Assembly (NCBI GenBank): GCA_009602725.1
Contig: WELB01000011.1
Coordinates: 1,091,599-1,113,589, forward strand
DNA: 21,991 nucleotides
Source: Spirogloea muscicola
Lineage: Eukaryota > Streptophyta > Zygnematophyceae > Spirogloeales > Spirogloeaceae
Direction: 5' to 3'
In this document: positions 1-9,700 of the stretch, in pieces
How positions within the stretch are numbered: position 1 is the stretch's first letter
Layout of the letters: each line of letters begins with the position of its first letter
Translations under genes and position numbers: made by a program
Notes under the pieces: generated by a model
The model's database searches: none
The model's input: only the letters and a program-made list of their open reading frames with translations
What the model was told of the DNA's origin: nothing

Positions 1-177
1 GCTGCCCGTGAAGACAGGAGGCGCTTGGTAGGGGAGGACGAGCTCGGCTCCCGCCGGGGTAGAGGAGGCCGGGGCGCCCGAGGCCGCCGCCGCGGGGCTT
101 GAAGCGTCGGGAGGAGCAGCTGTCGCTGGCGCAGGCACGGGGAACTGCTGCCCAGCCGAGGGTGACCGGGGGAACTC
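1..177 (-). CDS. Possible 5' part of a leftward gene running off the window edge (unrecognised)
   Basis: On the minus strand, the frame whose last codon is positions 3-1 stays open to the window edge. It reads as an Ala/Pro/Ser-rich disordered stretch followed by a more ordinary segment, AELVLPYQAPPVFTGS. Codon third positions are GC-rich. No start codon is visible in this frame, so if it is real it would begin at an upstream exon, for example after the acceptor-like CAG near 160. A second minus frame, with an ATG at 269-267, is also open to the edge but gives an Arg/Pro-rich product less like a protein. The surrounding GC island resembles the 5' ends of the other genes here, which favours a divergent gene. 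I recognise no family. In GC-rich DNA open frames arise easily, so confidence is low. Confidence 0.22.
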
Positions 178-319
178 GGCAGCGGCGAGGCAACCAGAGG
201 GGCGGGGGCAGGGTCTGGCGCGGCCTTGAGCGTGGCGCCCGAAGAAGCCCCGGGGCCTGGCGCGGCCATGAGCTCGTCGGCGCCAGCTCGCCAGCCGGCG
301 GCAGCGGGGGGCGAAAGGA

Positions 320-352
320 CCGCCGCCGCCGCCGCGGCGGCGGCGGCGGCGG
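320..352. repeat. (CCG)5(CGG)6 trinucleotide repeat forming a perfect palindrome
   Basis: Five CCG units (320-334) are followed directly by six CGG units (335-352). Positions 320-349 are therefore a 30-bp perfect inverted repeat with no spacer. It lies in a GC-rich island covering about 1-660. Such a tract can extrude as a hairpin and is prone to replication slippage and assembly error. It also creates the artificial poly-Ala open frame on the plus strand here. Confidence 0.9.
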
Positions 353-1225
353 CGCGGGGGGCAAGCGCGGGCGCGCCAACGGTCGGGTTGGGGGTGGGCG
401 AAAGCTTAGAAAGAAGTGTAGAGGGCGATTGGCCTAGCCCAGGGACCGGAAAAGCCGGAGAGGGAGTTGCTCCCGCCTATCATCGCGGGCGGCGTGGCCG
501 ACCGTCATGATGGCCGGGGGGAGCGCAACTGGGCAGGAAGCTGCGTCGGTTGGCCCCACACGGGCGGCTGCTTGAGGAGCGGGGCCGGAGATAGGGAGCC
601 GGGGGGAAGGCGGCGGGAAGCGGGCGCGAAGGCCACACCAACCCCCCCCGGCTCCCACCGCCGTGTGTACAGCGGTATGCGCGCGGTGCGCATGAAATGG
701 AACAATGCAAGACAACACAGTGTTCAGGCAAAAGCTAGTGCAGAGCTTGGGGCTACATGACTCGAAGCACTGTGCCAAGGTGGCTAAGGCGACAGTTTGA
801 CGTTGGTACACACGGATGAGCACATATAAATCGGACAGGTTCACAAATCGCACACAGAAGGGAGAAAGGCGCGCCATGTATTTGAGGGACGCCCCCGGCA
901 TGCGATACAAAAGGCCGCCCCGTCGCGAGCTAGTGGCCAGTAACATCCACACTCCACCGCACGGCACACGCGTTCGCCCCTACCGCAGCGCCGCGGGTCC
1001 AGCTAGCTGCCGAAGCTCCCCCGATTCCTGTAGCTCGCCAGCCCCGCCGTGGCGGCTGCAGCGGTCGTCAGTTGCAAGCAATTGTCGTTCTCCCTTAGTA
1101 GTGCACCCCAGTCCTCGCGTACTCGCAAGCACCTGCTCTTCAGCTGCTGGCCCTCCTGTGACGCGGCCATCGCCGTCCCGCTGCCCATATCCCTTACTCG
1201 AGCACCTCGCACCTCACTTGCCAAC
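353..1225. other. Upstream flank of gene 1, no supported coding gene apart from the conserved block listed separately
   Basis: This stretch is GC-rich up to about 660 and more balanced after that. It holds the conserved block at 679-842. Open frames exist on both strands but overlap one another and match nothing I recognise. A TATA-like ATATAAA lies at 824-830 inside the block. ATGs at 816 and 876 open a frame that runs through to the end of exon 1 of gene 1, so they are either upstream ORFs or an alternative start (see gene 1). The transcription start cannot be fixed from sequence alone. Confidence 0.5.
679..842 (+). promoter_or_regulatory. Conserved upstream block, copy 1 (gene 1 promoter or 5' UTR module)
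   Basis: This block aligns with 6224-6388, upstream of gene 2, at nearly the same distance from the start codon (about 385 and 405 bp). The left edge GCGCGCGGTGCGCATGAA matches in 17 of 18 positions. A TGTTCAGGCA motif (723-732) is shared. The right part, 803-842, matches 6349-6388 at 31 of 40 positions without gaps and includes the shared core TGAGCACA and AAATC. The middle aligns with small gaps. Minus-strand translation does not keep frame between the copies, which argues against coding. It is most simply a promoter or leader element retained since the tandem duplication. Copy 1 has a TATA-like ATATAAA where copy 2 has AAACAAA. Confidence 0.65.
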
Positions 1226-4200
1226 ATGGCCATTTCTGCCCTGCTACTATCAGTTGCAGGCCTGGTCACCATCGCCTCCTGCTGTTACTCTGCATACGCT
1301 TTCAATGAGAGCGTCTACTCGTTCAGCGTGGACCTCAGTGCCGACTACAAGCTCGCTCTTCTGGAAGCTGATCGAGGACTCCACCTCCATACAGGTCTGT
1401 ACCCACATTCGTCCGCCTGTCAGCAATGCTGGAGCTTGCAGTCACTTGCACTTGACAGAGATCTTTGTTGGCAAGGAAGGAAATGCAGTTTGATGATAAA
1501 ACAAGGTCGAGGGGCCTCTGTGATCGTGCAGTTTGGTGTCAAGGCTCGAACGCAGGGCTTTGTAGGCCTCGGCATATCTGAGGTCGGCTCCATGAAAGGC
1601 TCAGGTGCAATATGCCACCTTGTCAATAATCACAATGCCAAACAGCTAGCCCCTGCAATTTGCAGCTACTAGCAGTCTGGTAGTTAATCATAGTACTCGG
1701 CACTGTAAAAGTAGCTGCAAGCGAAAACGAAGTTTTAGCATGTAGATCTGGGAACGAGCTGAGCACAGGTACACTTTGCTTGAGCAGAACGTGGTCTTGT
1801 CTGAAGGGTACACTCTTATGCAAGCGTGTACCATGATTGGCACTTGGCTATTGCAGATCTCATGGTGGGAACAGTGAATGACAATCAAGCGCTGGTGCTT
1901 GATTATTTTGCATACAACCAGTCTCGTGAAGGAGTGCTCCTAGACTTCCAGCAAGATGTGATCACCCTTTCAGGGGAACAAAGTGCAGATGTAAATGGGA
2001 CAATCTGGACCTCCCTCGAGTTCAAGAGATCGTTGTACAGCACTGATTGCAATGACCGCAACATCTCCATTGGCCAGGTACAACAGCGACCTCCATGATC
2101 CTCATTGCACTTGTTGTGAGCATCAGATGCTACGTTCGTCTAGAGGAAGTGCATGGGACATCATGCTGCAAGCATACATGGTCATGTCATTTCGTTGGTG
2201 AGGGCAAGTGGCGCAGGGGCCTGCCATCCTTGCTCACAGGGGAAGCGCAACATGTTACATGCAGGGTGTGGTGAGCAAGTCTGACAATATTCGCGGTATC
2301 AAGTGCAGGTTAATCTAGTCTGGTCTTTTGGGCCTTCCGATGATCTCGCTTATCATGGTCCTATTAATCGTGGAAGCAAAACCATCCGCCTCTATGGCCC
2401 CGGAGCAGGGGTCGTGCTGCAGGAGGCCGCATCTCCTGTCACGTGAGCCACGTTCATATTGTCCATGCTTCAACTCCTCTGCAAGAGAATCTGAAGCATA
2501 TATCAAGAATATACATCCAATCATGTTCCTCCTGTCCCACCATGAAGATGACCTTCCCTTAAACACTGTGAAGTGCGATGTGAAAATGCACAATACATTG
2601 TTCTGTCATTGAAGTTATGCCCATGTGTGTCTTCCTCTTGCAGGTTCGTTACGAGCTTTGAAAACTATACTGTTCCTGTGGATTTCACTACATATGTCTG
2701 CAAGAAATTTGTTTCTCCATTCAAGAATAAACGACATGCGATCCACTATGAACCTCAGATCAGGTACAGCCCAATGGATGCTCTTTCAGTCCTAGTACCT
2801 TACAGTCATTCCAAAACTTGGACAAAGCTTGGAGTGCTACCTACTTGCTCCACAGCAGCATGCTATACGAAGTCAGGATTCTCAATGCTCATCAAGAAGT
2901 CTCCTATATTGTGCAGAACCCCAGAACCGTCTACAGTGCATCACATGGTACTATATTCTTGCACAGATCAAGAGTTTGCTGCACTGGCTGATCAATTTGA
3001 TTGCCTCGCTCAAGCAATCCCCTGTGCCAAGACAATACTGGCTTGGGCCATTGGAGGCCTCCCATATGACTTTCCATCAGCTGCTGGCCTTCCATTCGGA
3101 CCTGGAGGATATGTCAACATGGTGCTGGAAATGCATTACACCAATCCATCCTCCATATCTGGAGTTGTTGACAGCTCTGGGCTGAAGTTTACGTTCAGTG
3201 ACAAGGTGACACATTGTGCATGCATTGGACACCAAGAGCACTACTGCACGCCTGTAATACTAGCACCTGTGTGTATCTCATTGCTGGCTTCATATGGTCT
3301 GAGCAGGCAGAACTGAAGCTACTTCTGCTACATAATCATGGAACGTTGACAATACAATCCCAGTTATGTGATGGGGATGACATCTCTTGATGCATGCAGC
3401 TTAGGGATTACGATGCAGGAACCTGGCCGCTTGGACCCACTGTGGCCCAGTCACTCGTCATCCCTCCAGGTGCTGATTTTCTTCACAGCAAGAATGTATA
3501 GGAGATTCATAACTGACGATCACTAACTCAATCGACTCATTGCCGAACAGGGATGCCTTCGTGGACAGTGAAGAGCAAGTGCTCATTGAGTTGCACCAAG
3601 AAGCTCTTCAAGTATGGGCCTATTACAGGTGATATAAATAGCACCAACTTGCTTCTGCTGAAATGACTACAAATACTTAATGATGTGGTCTCATAGCTTC
3701 TGCCATGTTTGTGACTTTTCTGGACAAGGAGCAATACAGGTGTGCCCTTTTGTACATCTTCAGTGAAGATGTGCTGATTTGAGTTGCTAGACCTGACTGT
3801 GTCCACCCTGAATTGCAATCTGTCTGTTCAGTGATCTCTTCTTTACTCCACCAACATCTCATTGGCAAGTCACTGTGGACATCGCTTACTCGTAATGGCA
3901 CATTCGTCAAGTACCTAAACAGAGCTGATTACTACGACTTTGCCTTTCAGCAAACTTCAATTTTTCCAACCCCTCTGAGACTCCAGGTCGTTTCCAGCCC
4001 ATTTGCTAAAAGTGTTCTGCATACAACTGTCGAAGCTGATGACACATATATGATCAAGCAGTGCAGCTAAAGGATCTTGGGTTGTTACTTCCGTGAAACA
4101 TGGCTGACCTGTGCTGATTTGCATTCGCCTAAGTCAATCTTACCAAGTCATCATGCATGAGCTGCAAATAAGCAAAGCTGGTTCTTGTGTCTCTATTCTA

Positions 4201-5263
4201 GCAAGGTGCTCCTTTCACCTGACTTGAGTCACTTGTAGCTTACAGGCAGGAGATGTGTTGGAAACGACGTGCGTTTGGGACAGCACAGGTAGAGTCAACA
4301 ATACAGTTGGAGGACTTGCTACAACAGATGAGATGTGCTTGCACTACCTCACATACTATCCAGCCAGGTCAACTTCGCTGCTACTTCGAAATATCTTCAT
4401 CAGCCAATCCTTCAAGTCCCTCTGCCCCAGACAGTGGCTCACTTGCTCGACAATTGCTTGATTTTGGAGAGACCACATCTTCTCCAGTCGAATAAGCATA
4501 GAACATCATCAAGACCAGTACTTCGTTGTCTGACGCAAGAAAATACTGACAAGGTTCTTCACTCTCGTGAGCAGCTTGGACGATGGTTTGAGTGGATGCG
4601 ATGATACATGCATCTACGTTGATGATGACCAACTCAAACAACTGCAGTCCTTGAGCCCTTCTGATTATTTACAAGCTGAAGCTGAAGTTGTTGCATTGAA
4701 TGCAAGCGTGGGAGGTGTACTACGGTCGAAAGTGCCACTTCACATTGATTATTGTGGGAGCGCTCCTTCAGGCACCTCTTCATCCACGTACCAGTGAGAT
4801 GCCAATCCAACGCCTGTGTTCTCTGCCACAACGAGATGCCTTCCTTGACCTTGACTGTGCGGTTCACTTTGCTATGTACTGCTTATCACACTCCCCTACA
4901 TCAAGTCAAGAGAACGTCAGGTAGCAAGCACATCCTGTGCACACGGATTACGTGGATTCTGACGAATTGGCTTCAATTAATTACTGCAGGAATACATCTC
5001 TGGTCGTTGTTGACAGCAACAGCACATGCAATCTCACATACCAAGGTGCAAATATTGTTCAATCACCGTTGGCCGGCTGTATTTCAAAATCTGCCTTTGA
5101 TGTAACGACTTTGCCAAATGGAGAGCCGCAAGGAGTGACACCGATGGGGACATCAACTCCCATGTCATCCCCACCATCAAAAGGCCTGATGCTCGCTCCT
5201 ACTTTTATTTTGAACGGTTGTGCGATAATCGCAGGGGCAGTCCTCATCGCAGCACATCTGTGA
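1226..5263 (+). CDS. Gene 1: DOMON plus copper type II monooxygenase, MOXD1/DBH-like, 12 exons
   Basis: Exons: 1226-1394, 1532-1604, 1857-2077, 2309-2442, 2644-2763, 2917-3205, 3400-3469, 3551-3628, 3832-3986, 4246-4367, 4575-4793 and 4990-5263, with GT-AG introns of 81-259 bp, giving about 640 residues. The start has a strong context (AACATGG) and opens a signal peptide with an AYA cleavage site near residue 25. A DOMON domain (about 30-200) carries SDLMVG-like, QQD and DCNDRNI motifs. The two Cu2-monooxygenase domains keep the CuH ligands HH in TVHHMVLYSC (about 247-248) and H in LEMHYTNP (about 312), and the CuM ligands H-x-H in LLHQHLIGK (about 391, 393) and M in DEMCLHYL (about 466). The family hydroxylates small substrates using O2 and ascorbate in the secretory pathway; the substrate here is unknown. 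The tail ends in a hydrophobic stretch like a GPI signal or membrane anchor. Exon 1 has one net extra base near 1349-1352, so the signal-peptide frame and the DOMON frame do not join. A stop-free frame from ATG 816 does join exon 2 but lacks the signal peptide. The downstream paralogue supports the 1226 start. Confidence 0.85.
2764..2916 (+). other. Gene 1 intron 5: length divisible by three and stop-free
   Basis: The intron is 153 bp, has GT and AG ends, and contains no stop in the reading frame of the flanking exons. Keeping it would insert 51 residues between the two halves of the first monooxygenase domain without breaking the protein. Gene 2 lacks an equivalent open intron at this position (125 bp). 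The family normally has only a few residues between the EPxI segment and the VHH copper motif, so splicing is the default expectation. Confidence 0.7.
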
Positions 5264-6223
5264 ATTTGTGACCTTCTAGTCATCCATAGGTATTTGCAGA
5301 CCAATCAAGCATACAGCATATTCTAAGCTGACTTGCAGATTGGGAGCCGGCTGTAGTGGTCAAAGTCCATCCTAAGTAGGAGGTTGTATGATAAAAGCTG
5401 GGGGTGGGCTGACCTCGAGATTGCAAGATCGTTGGGCCGCGTGAGCACAGTCGTCACGCCGCAGAGAGAGCCGAGTGCACGCCAGCTGAGCAGACAGTAG
5501 CGGCTGGCTGGAAAGGTTATCAACGGTGGGCCACTTGAGTCGCTGTGTGCTTCAGCTCTTTCTCTGGCCCCTTCGGATTATGTTGGTTCTATCTTTTGGG
5601 CCGGCCACCACATCCATCGCTTCTACTGGAAGCGCCTATTTCTCAAGGGTGGGGAGCATGGGGGCTCGGGGGGAGGTGATGGCCAGTGATGACTGAAATG
5701 AGCCAGTACACTTTACCTTCTTTTGTGAAGGAGAATCGAGGAAAATCCGAGAAAAGTCTTCTCAAGAAATGGAGTGTGTATTGAGTGATGCAGGGCTTGA
5801 GTGGCCAAGTACAGAGGCAAGCACATCGACAGACGTACATCACCTGCGACTAAGCTGACCCGCTCAGTCACCACTAGACTAGAGATTACTGAGCATTCCC
5901 TGGCTGGTGTCTTAGTCCTAGTCCTTCGCACTCCGGCTCCTTCAGACCTTGTCCATTCCTTTGGGCCGGCGTTTCTCAGCTACTAGTTAATCCGGCCACG
6001 TTTTCCACGACTTAGCACGTAGAGGTCGCTAACTGATGGTCGAGCACCGGATGGCAATTGACAAGAAGAAGACAAGCCCTTGACAAGCCCTTGAGCCACA
6101 GGGGCAAGGGCTGTGAAGAGGAAGAAGGAAAGCCAGCCCGAAAACGATTGACAAGGGCCGAAGGGGCCGAAAAGAGCTGAAACACACGAGTAAGCAAAGT
6201 ACTGCGTAGGATAATCGGAGAAG
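5264..6223. other. Intergenic region between the two monooxygenase genes, no gene seen
   Basis: This 960-bp stretch must hold the 3' UTR of gene 1. Short open frames on both strands look like chance: no recognisable domain and no splice-consistent continuation. A GGGCCGG(C) motif recurs near 5597 and 5964, with a related GGGCCGC near 5435. A CCCCTTCGG near 5572 has its inverse near 6157. These may be promoter-proximal motifs or coincidence. No clear polyadenylation signal could be assigned. Confidence 0.5.
6071..6112. repeat. Short direct repeat with overlapping hairpin
   Basis: GACAAGCCCTT occurs twice in tandem (6071-6081 and 6082-6092). The second copy forms an 8-bp perfect stem, AGCCCTTG (6086-6093) with CAAGGGCT (6105-6112), around an 11-nt loop. 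It lies about 110 bp before the conserved upstream block of gene 2. No U-run follows and no role is evident. Confidence 0.55.
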
Positions 6224-6388
6224 GCGCGCGGGGCGCATGAATTGAAAGGGAGGCCAATTCAAGCCAATACATTGTTCAGGCAGAGTCGAGAGCAGACTAA
6301 ACAATGCTACATAATACGGAGACCTAATCTAAGGTACCTAAGATGACATTAGTACCCACGGGTGAGCACAAACAAATCTGACAAGCTA
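6224..6388 (+). promoter_or_regulatory. Conserved upstream block, copy 2 (gene 2 promoter or 5' UTR module)
   Basis: This is the partner of 679-842. It has the same order of sub-blocks: the GCGCGCGG..GCGCATGAA edge, TGTTCAGGCA (6272-6281), a GCTACAT segment (6306-6312), AAGGT..CTAAG, and the 40-bp right end at 6349-6388 holding TGAGCACA and AAATC. Its distance to the ATG at 6795 is close to that in gene 1. The introns of the two genes no longer align by eye, so retention of this block implies constraint. Whether it is a core promoter, an enhancer or a leader exon cannot be told from sequence alone. Confidence 0.65.
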
Positions 6389-6794
6389 ACTTGGGGAGCT
6401 GGAGCGCCGCCACGAAAGCCGGAGGCCTGACTTAGAGCGCGCCCTGCACGTTGATGAAGAGCCAATGCTTGCGAGCGCTGCAAACTAAGCGGAGAAGGGG
6501 AGTCAAACGGACGGCCACGCGTCGTGTCACTTTCACCGATCCTGACTGGGGACCGGATGCTTCACCGGAGAGCCCGCCAGCGCTGGTACGGCGCCGGGTG
6601 GGGCCGGGGGGGGGGTGAGGATCAGATCGGACGGCACGTCGCTGGCAAAGGTCAATGGCGGTCGCCCGGTTCTCACCGGCTCCCGCGGCCACCCGGCGTG
6701 GCCTTCGTCCCCTCCGCGGCCTTTTGCCGCGCTGGCCCCGCCGCCGCCGCCACCGTCGCCCGACTATCAAGTGCCGGCGCCGCCGCCGCCGGGG
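6389..6794 (+). promoter_or_regulatory. GC-rich leader of gene 2 with two out-of-frame upstream ATGs
   Basis: GC content rises steeply from about 6410. CCG/GCC runs lie at about 6737-6753 and 6776-6792, immediately before the start codon. ATGs at 6557 and 6655 lie in the two other frames, and both would read past the gene 2 start (stops at about 6937 and 6999). If the transcript begins near the conserved block, these are overlapping upstream ORFs; if it begins after 6655, they are irrelevant. No TATA box or certain initiator is seen. Confidence 0.45.
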
Positions 6795-9700
6795 ATGGTC
6801 TCCCGAGCTCGGCCCCGCCGCTGCGGCGCCTCGGCTGCCGCCGGCCTGCTCCTGGCGCTGGCCGTCGCCTGCTCGGCGGCAGGGGCCGCCGCCGCCGCGG
6901 CCGCCCAGGCGCCCGCGCAAACGCCCCCGCCGTTTGACGGCAGCGACTACGCGTACGGCGTCAGACTCGCGGACAGCTACTCGCTCTTCTGGAAGCTAAC
7001 CGACAATGGCAGCGCCATGCAGGTCGCCCGCGCACACCCTCCTCCCCAGCAGACTGCGCAGTGCTGGCCAAGGCGGCCATGTCATTGCCTGCCTTGCAGC
7101 CGCATGGATTGACTGGCGCTTCGATGAGGCAGTAGTAAAGAGCATCGCAAGAGATGGGGCTCCTTTCCCTCGCCTATGAATTGTCAAGTCTCTTACGTAC
7201 CACTGGCTGTAGGACTGGGGCATATCTGGCAGTCCTGCCAATCTGCACGAAGAAGGCCAGTCCGGCCATGGAAGCACCCACATTCCTAGCGACTTAGCGA
7301 ATCTGATGAGTCGCTAGGCGAGGAAGACGGGCTTAGCTCCTGCAGGCAAAATCTTACACGGTCGCTTTGCCTTGTTTCAAGCAGTTTGGTGTTAGGGTGC
7401 GCACGTCCGGCTTTGTCGGCCTCGGCATCTCGGAAGTCGGCTCCATGAAGGGCTCAGGTCTTCATTGCGAATCACCAGCCGCTAGCTCCATCCCCACCTC
7501 TGCATGGTGGTGTTACAAAGCACAAAATCTCCACTGATTGAAGACATTGACCAATGACCCCTGCGGTATCCACGGTGGTGGGGCTGCTGGCGTGCCTAAG
7601 CGGTGCTTGTTGTTGCAACTGTGTCAGCATCCGACCTTGCTAGATGTCTTCCTTATCTATCAGCGGTGTTCTTCATTGATGAGCGCCAGCTTCTGTGCAG
7701 ACCTCATGGTAGGACACGTCAAGGATGGCGAAGCTGTTGTGCTGGACTACTTTGCATACAACCAGTCTCTGGATAAGTCGGGTGTCCTCCTGGACATACA
7801 GCAAGATGTTACCACGATCTCAGGGGAGGAGAGCACTGACGCCAACGGCACAATATGGACATATCTCGAATTTAAGAGACCCCTCGTGACTGGTGACTGT
7901 AATGACAGGGACATCGATCAAGGTCAGGTACGTGACGCATCTACCTGTTTCTTAATTCTCCACTGCCATGTTGCACCAGCATACTATTATCTGTCAGCTC
8001 ATTGTTGCTGCTGTTGGATGCAGGTGCATCTAATATGGTCCTTCGGCTCCGCCGACGAACTGGCTTACCATGGCCTGCAAAATCGAGGAAGTCAGACTCT
8101 CCGTCTGTATGGTCCAGGAGCAGGTGTCATGCTGCAGGGGCCTGCTTCTCCAGAAGTGTGAGCAAGGTCTCTTAGGGTCAAAGTAGAGAAATATGTTCAC
8201 CAGTTTATAGATAGAAGCAACGTGATTGTTACATACACAAGGATAGTTGGACCAACTCATGCCGCACGCACACATGAAGCAGTAAGCGTTGAGCTAGTTC
8301 GCAAAGGTATATAGGGAACTACTGCAGTAGATTGCCCTAGTGGGGGACAAGCAGCTGATTAGTGACCTGATTTTCATGTGGATACTCTTAGCTGTCCTTC
8401 AGTGTATCATGTAGTTGATGACGCATTCCATATTTTGCCTCTCCAGATATAATATCACCGTTAAGAACCTTACCCTTTCTCCAGTCTACACCACTTACAC
8501 CTGCAAGCGTTTTGTGGTTCCCTTTGAAGTCAAGCGCCATGTTGTTGGTGTTGCGCCTCTGATCAGGTGTGTACAGGCCCTTAGCCTCGCATGGAACAGT
8601 AGCATGTAAGTCATTCTGAAAACGTCAGGAAGGAGATGCTTGGCATTGGCCTGTGTTGTGCAGCCTCAGACAGCTTGTTGGTTGTCTGCAGGTCCTCTGC
8701 TCCGCAGACTGTGCACCACATGATCCTCTACTCATGTACTGACGAGGAGTGGGCTGGTCTTCCCCCTGGAGATCCCTTTGATTGCATAAAGATCCTGGCC
8801 CCTTGTATCAGATCCGTGGTTGGCTGGGCCATTGGCGGTCTCCCTTTTGAAGCACCCCCGTTGGCAGGCCTCCCCTTTGGCCCAGGGGGGAACACCAAGC
8901 TTGTACTAGAGACGCACTACACCAACCCAACGGGGCTTACAGGGGTTGTGGACAGCTCCGGCCTAGCCTTGACCTTGAGTGACAAGGTATGCATGCGTAC
9001 CCTGAGGGCCCTTGATTCTTCCACCAGGAAGCCACCATTCCCACAAGTGCTTCACTTGAAGACCACTAATCACAAAGGCTCACGTCATCCTTTGTCTCAA
9101 GGCAGCCCGGTTGCTTATCGTCAATGTTTGCCAGTACATGCTGAGTGTACTCTTCGAGATTTATTGAGTAGTACAGATTTGTAAGGATTGGTGAATTGCA
9201 AGAATGCATTGAGATTGATTTGACAAGCGTTTACAGCTGCACTAGTAACAATCAATCATACAATGTCCACAACGTGTACTTCGGTAAGGAATCATTTAGA
9301 TATACCTTCAAGTGTCATACTTCAGACCTCCTCTGTTTCTAAAAGCTTGTCAGGTGCAACCTAGACACTAGATCAGTAAGGAACATGCTCTCAAAAGAGG
9401 GAGCATCCTTGACATGTGAGACGTCATTAATATGCCGTGTGACTTGATTTTTAGCTGCGAAAATACGATGCGGGGACTTGGCCTATTGGACCAACAATTG
9501 CAAAGGGCCTTCGCATTCCGCCAGGTATGCCTTGTCACTTGACAAGGACAGCACTGTGTTTCTGGGAATGCTTCAGGATGACTTCATAGCAACCACCTTG
9601 TACAATTCCATTGCACCCCCGGTAGAAAATTCGAGTGGTGAAGTGCTGAGAAGCTGTACTCATTTCTTGCACAGGAATGCCTTCCTGGACGGTGACAAGT

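Noticed and set aside
226-510. Plus-strand open frame with a long Ala run
   Set aside because: The Ala run is produced by the CCG/CGG repeat, and the rest is low-complexity GC-rich sequence with no family resemblance.
434-967. 177-residue open frame on the minus strand upstream of gene 1
   Set aside because: It overlaps the conserved upstream block, and the matching frame in the second copy is not preserved (a 7-bp gap and stops). There is no recognisable domain.
1226-5263. Gene 1 as a pseudogene
   Set aside because: There is only one frame anomaly, all splice sites and copper ligands are intact, and similar anomalies occur in the neighbouring conserved THADA gene, so assembly error is more likely.
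6086-6112. Hairpin as a transcription terminator
   Set aside because: This is a eukaryotic window, there is no U-run, and it lies over 800 bp after the stop of gene 1.
5643-6304. Several 60-90 residue open frames on both strands of the intergenic region
   Set aside because: They are short and mutually overlapping, with no domain, no splice-consistent extension and no similarity between them.
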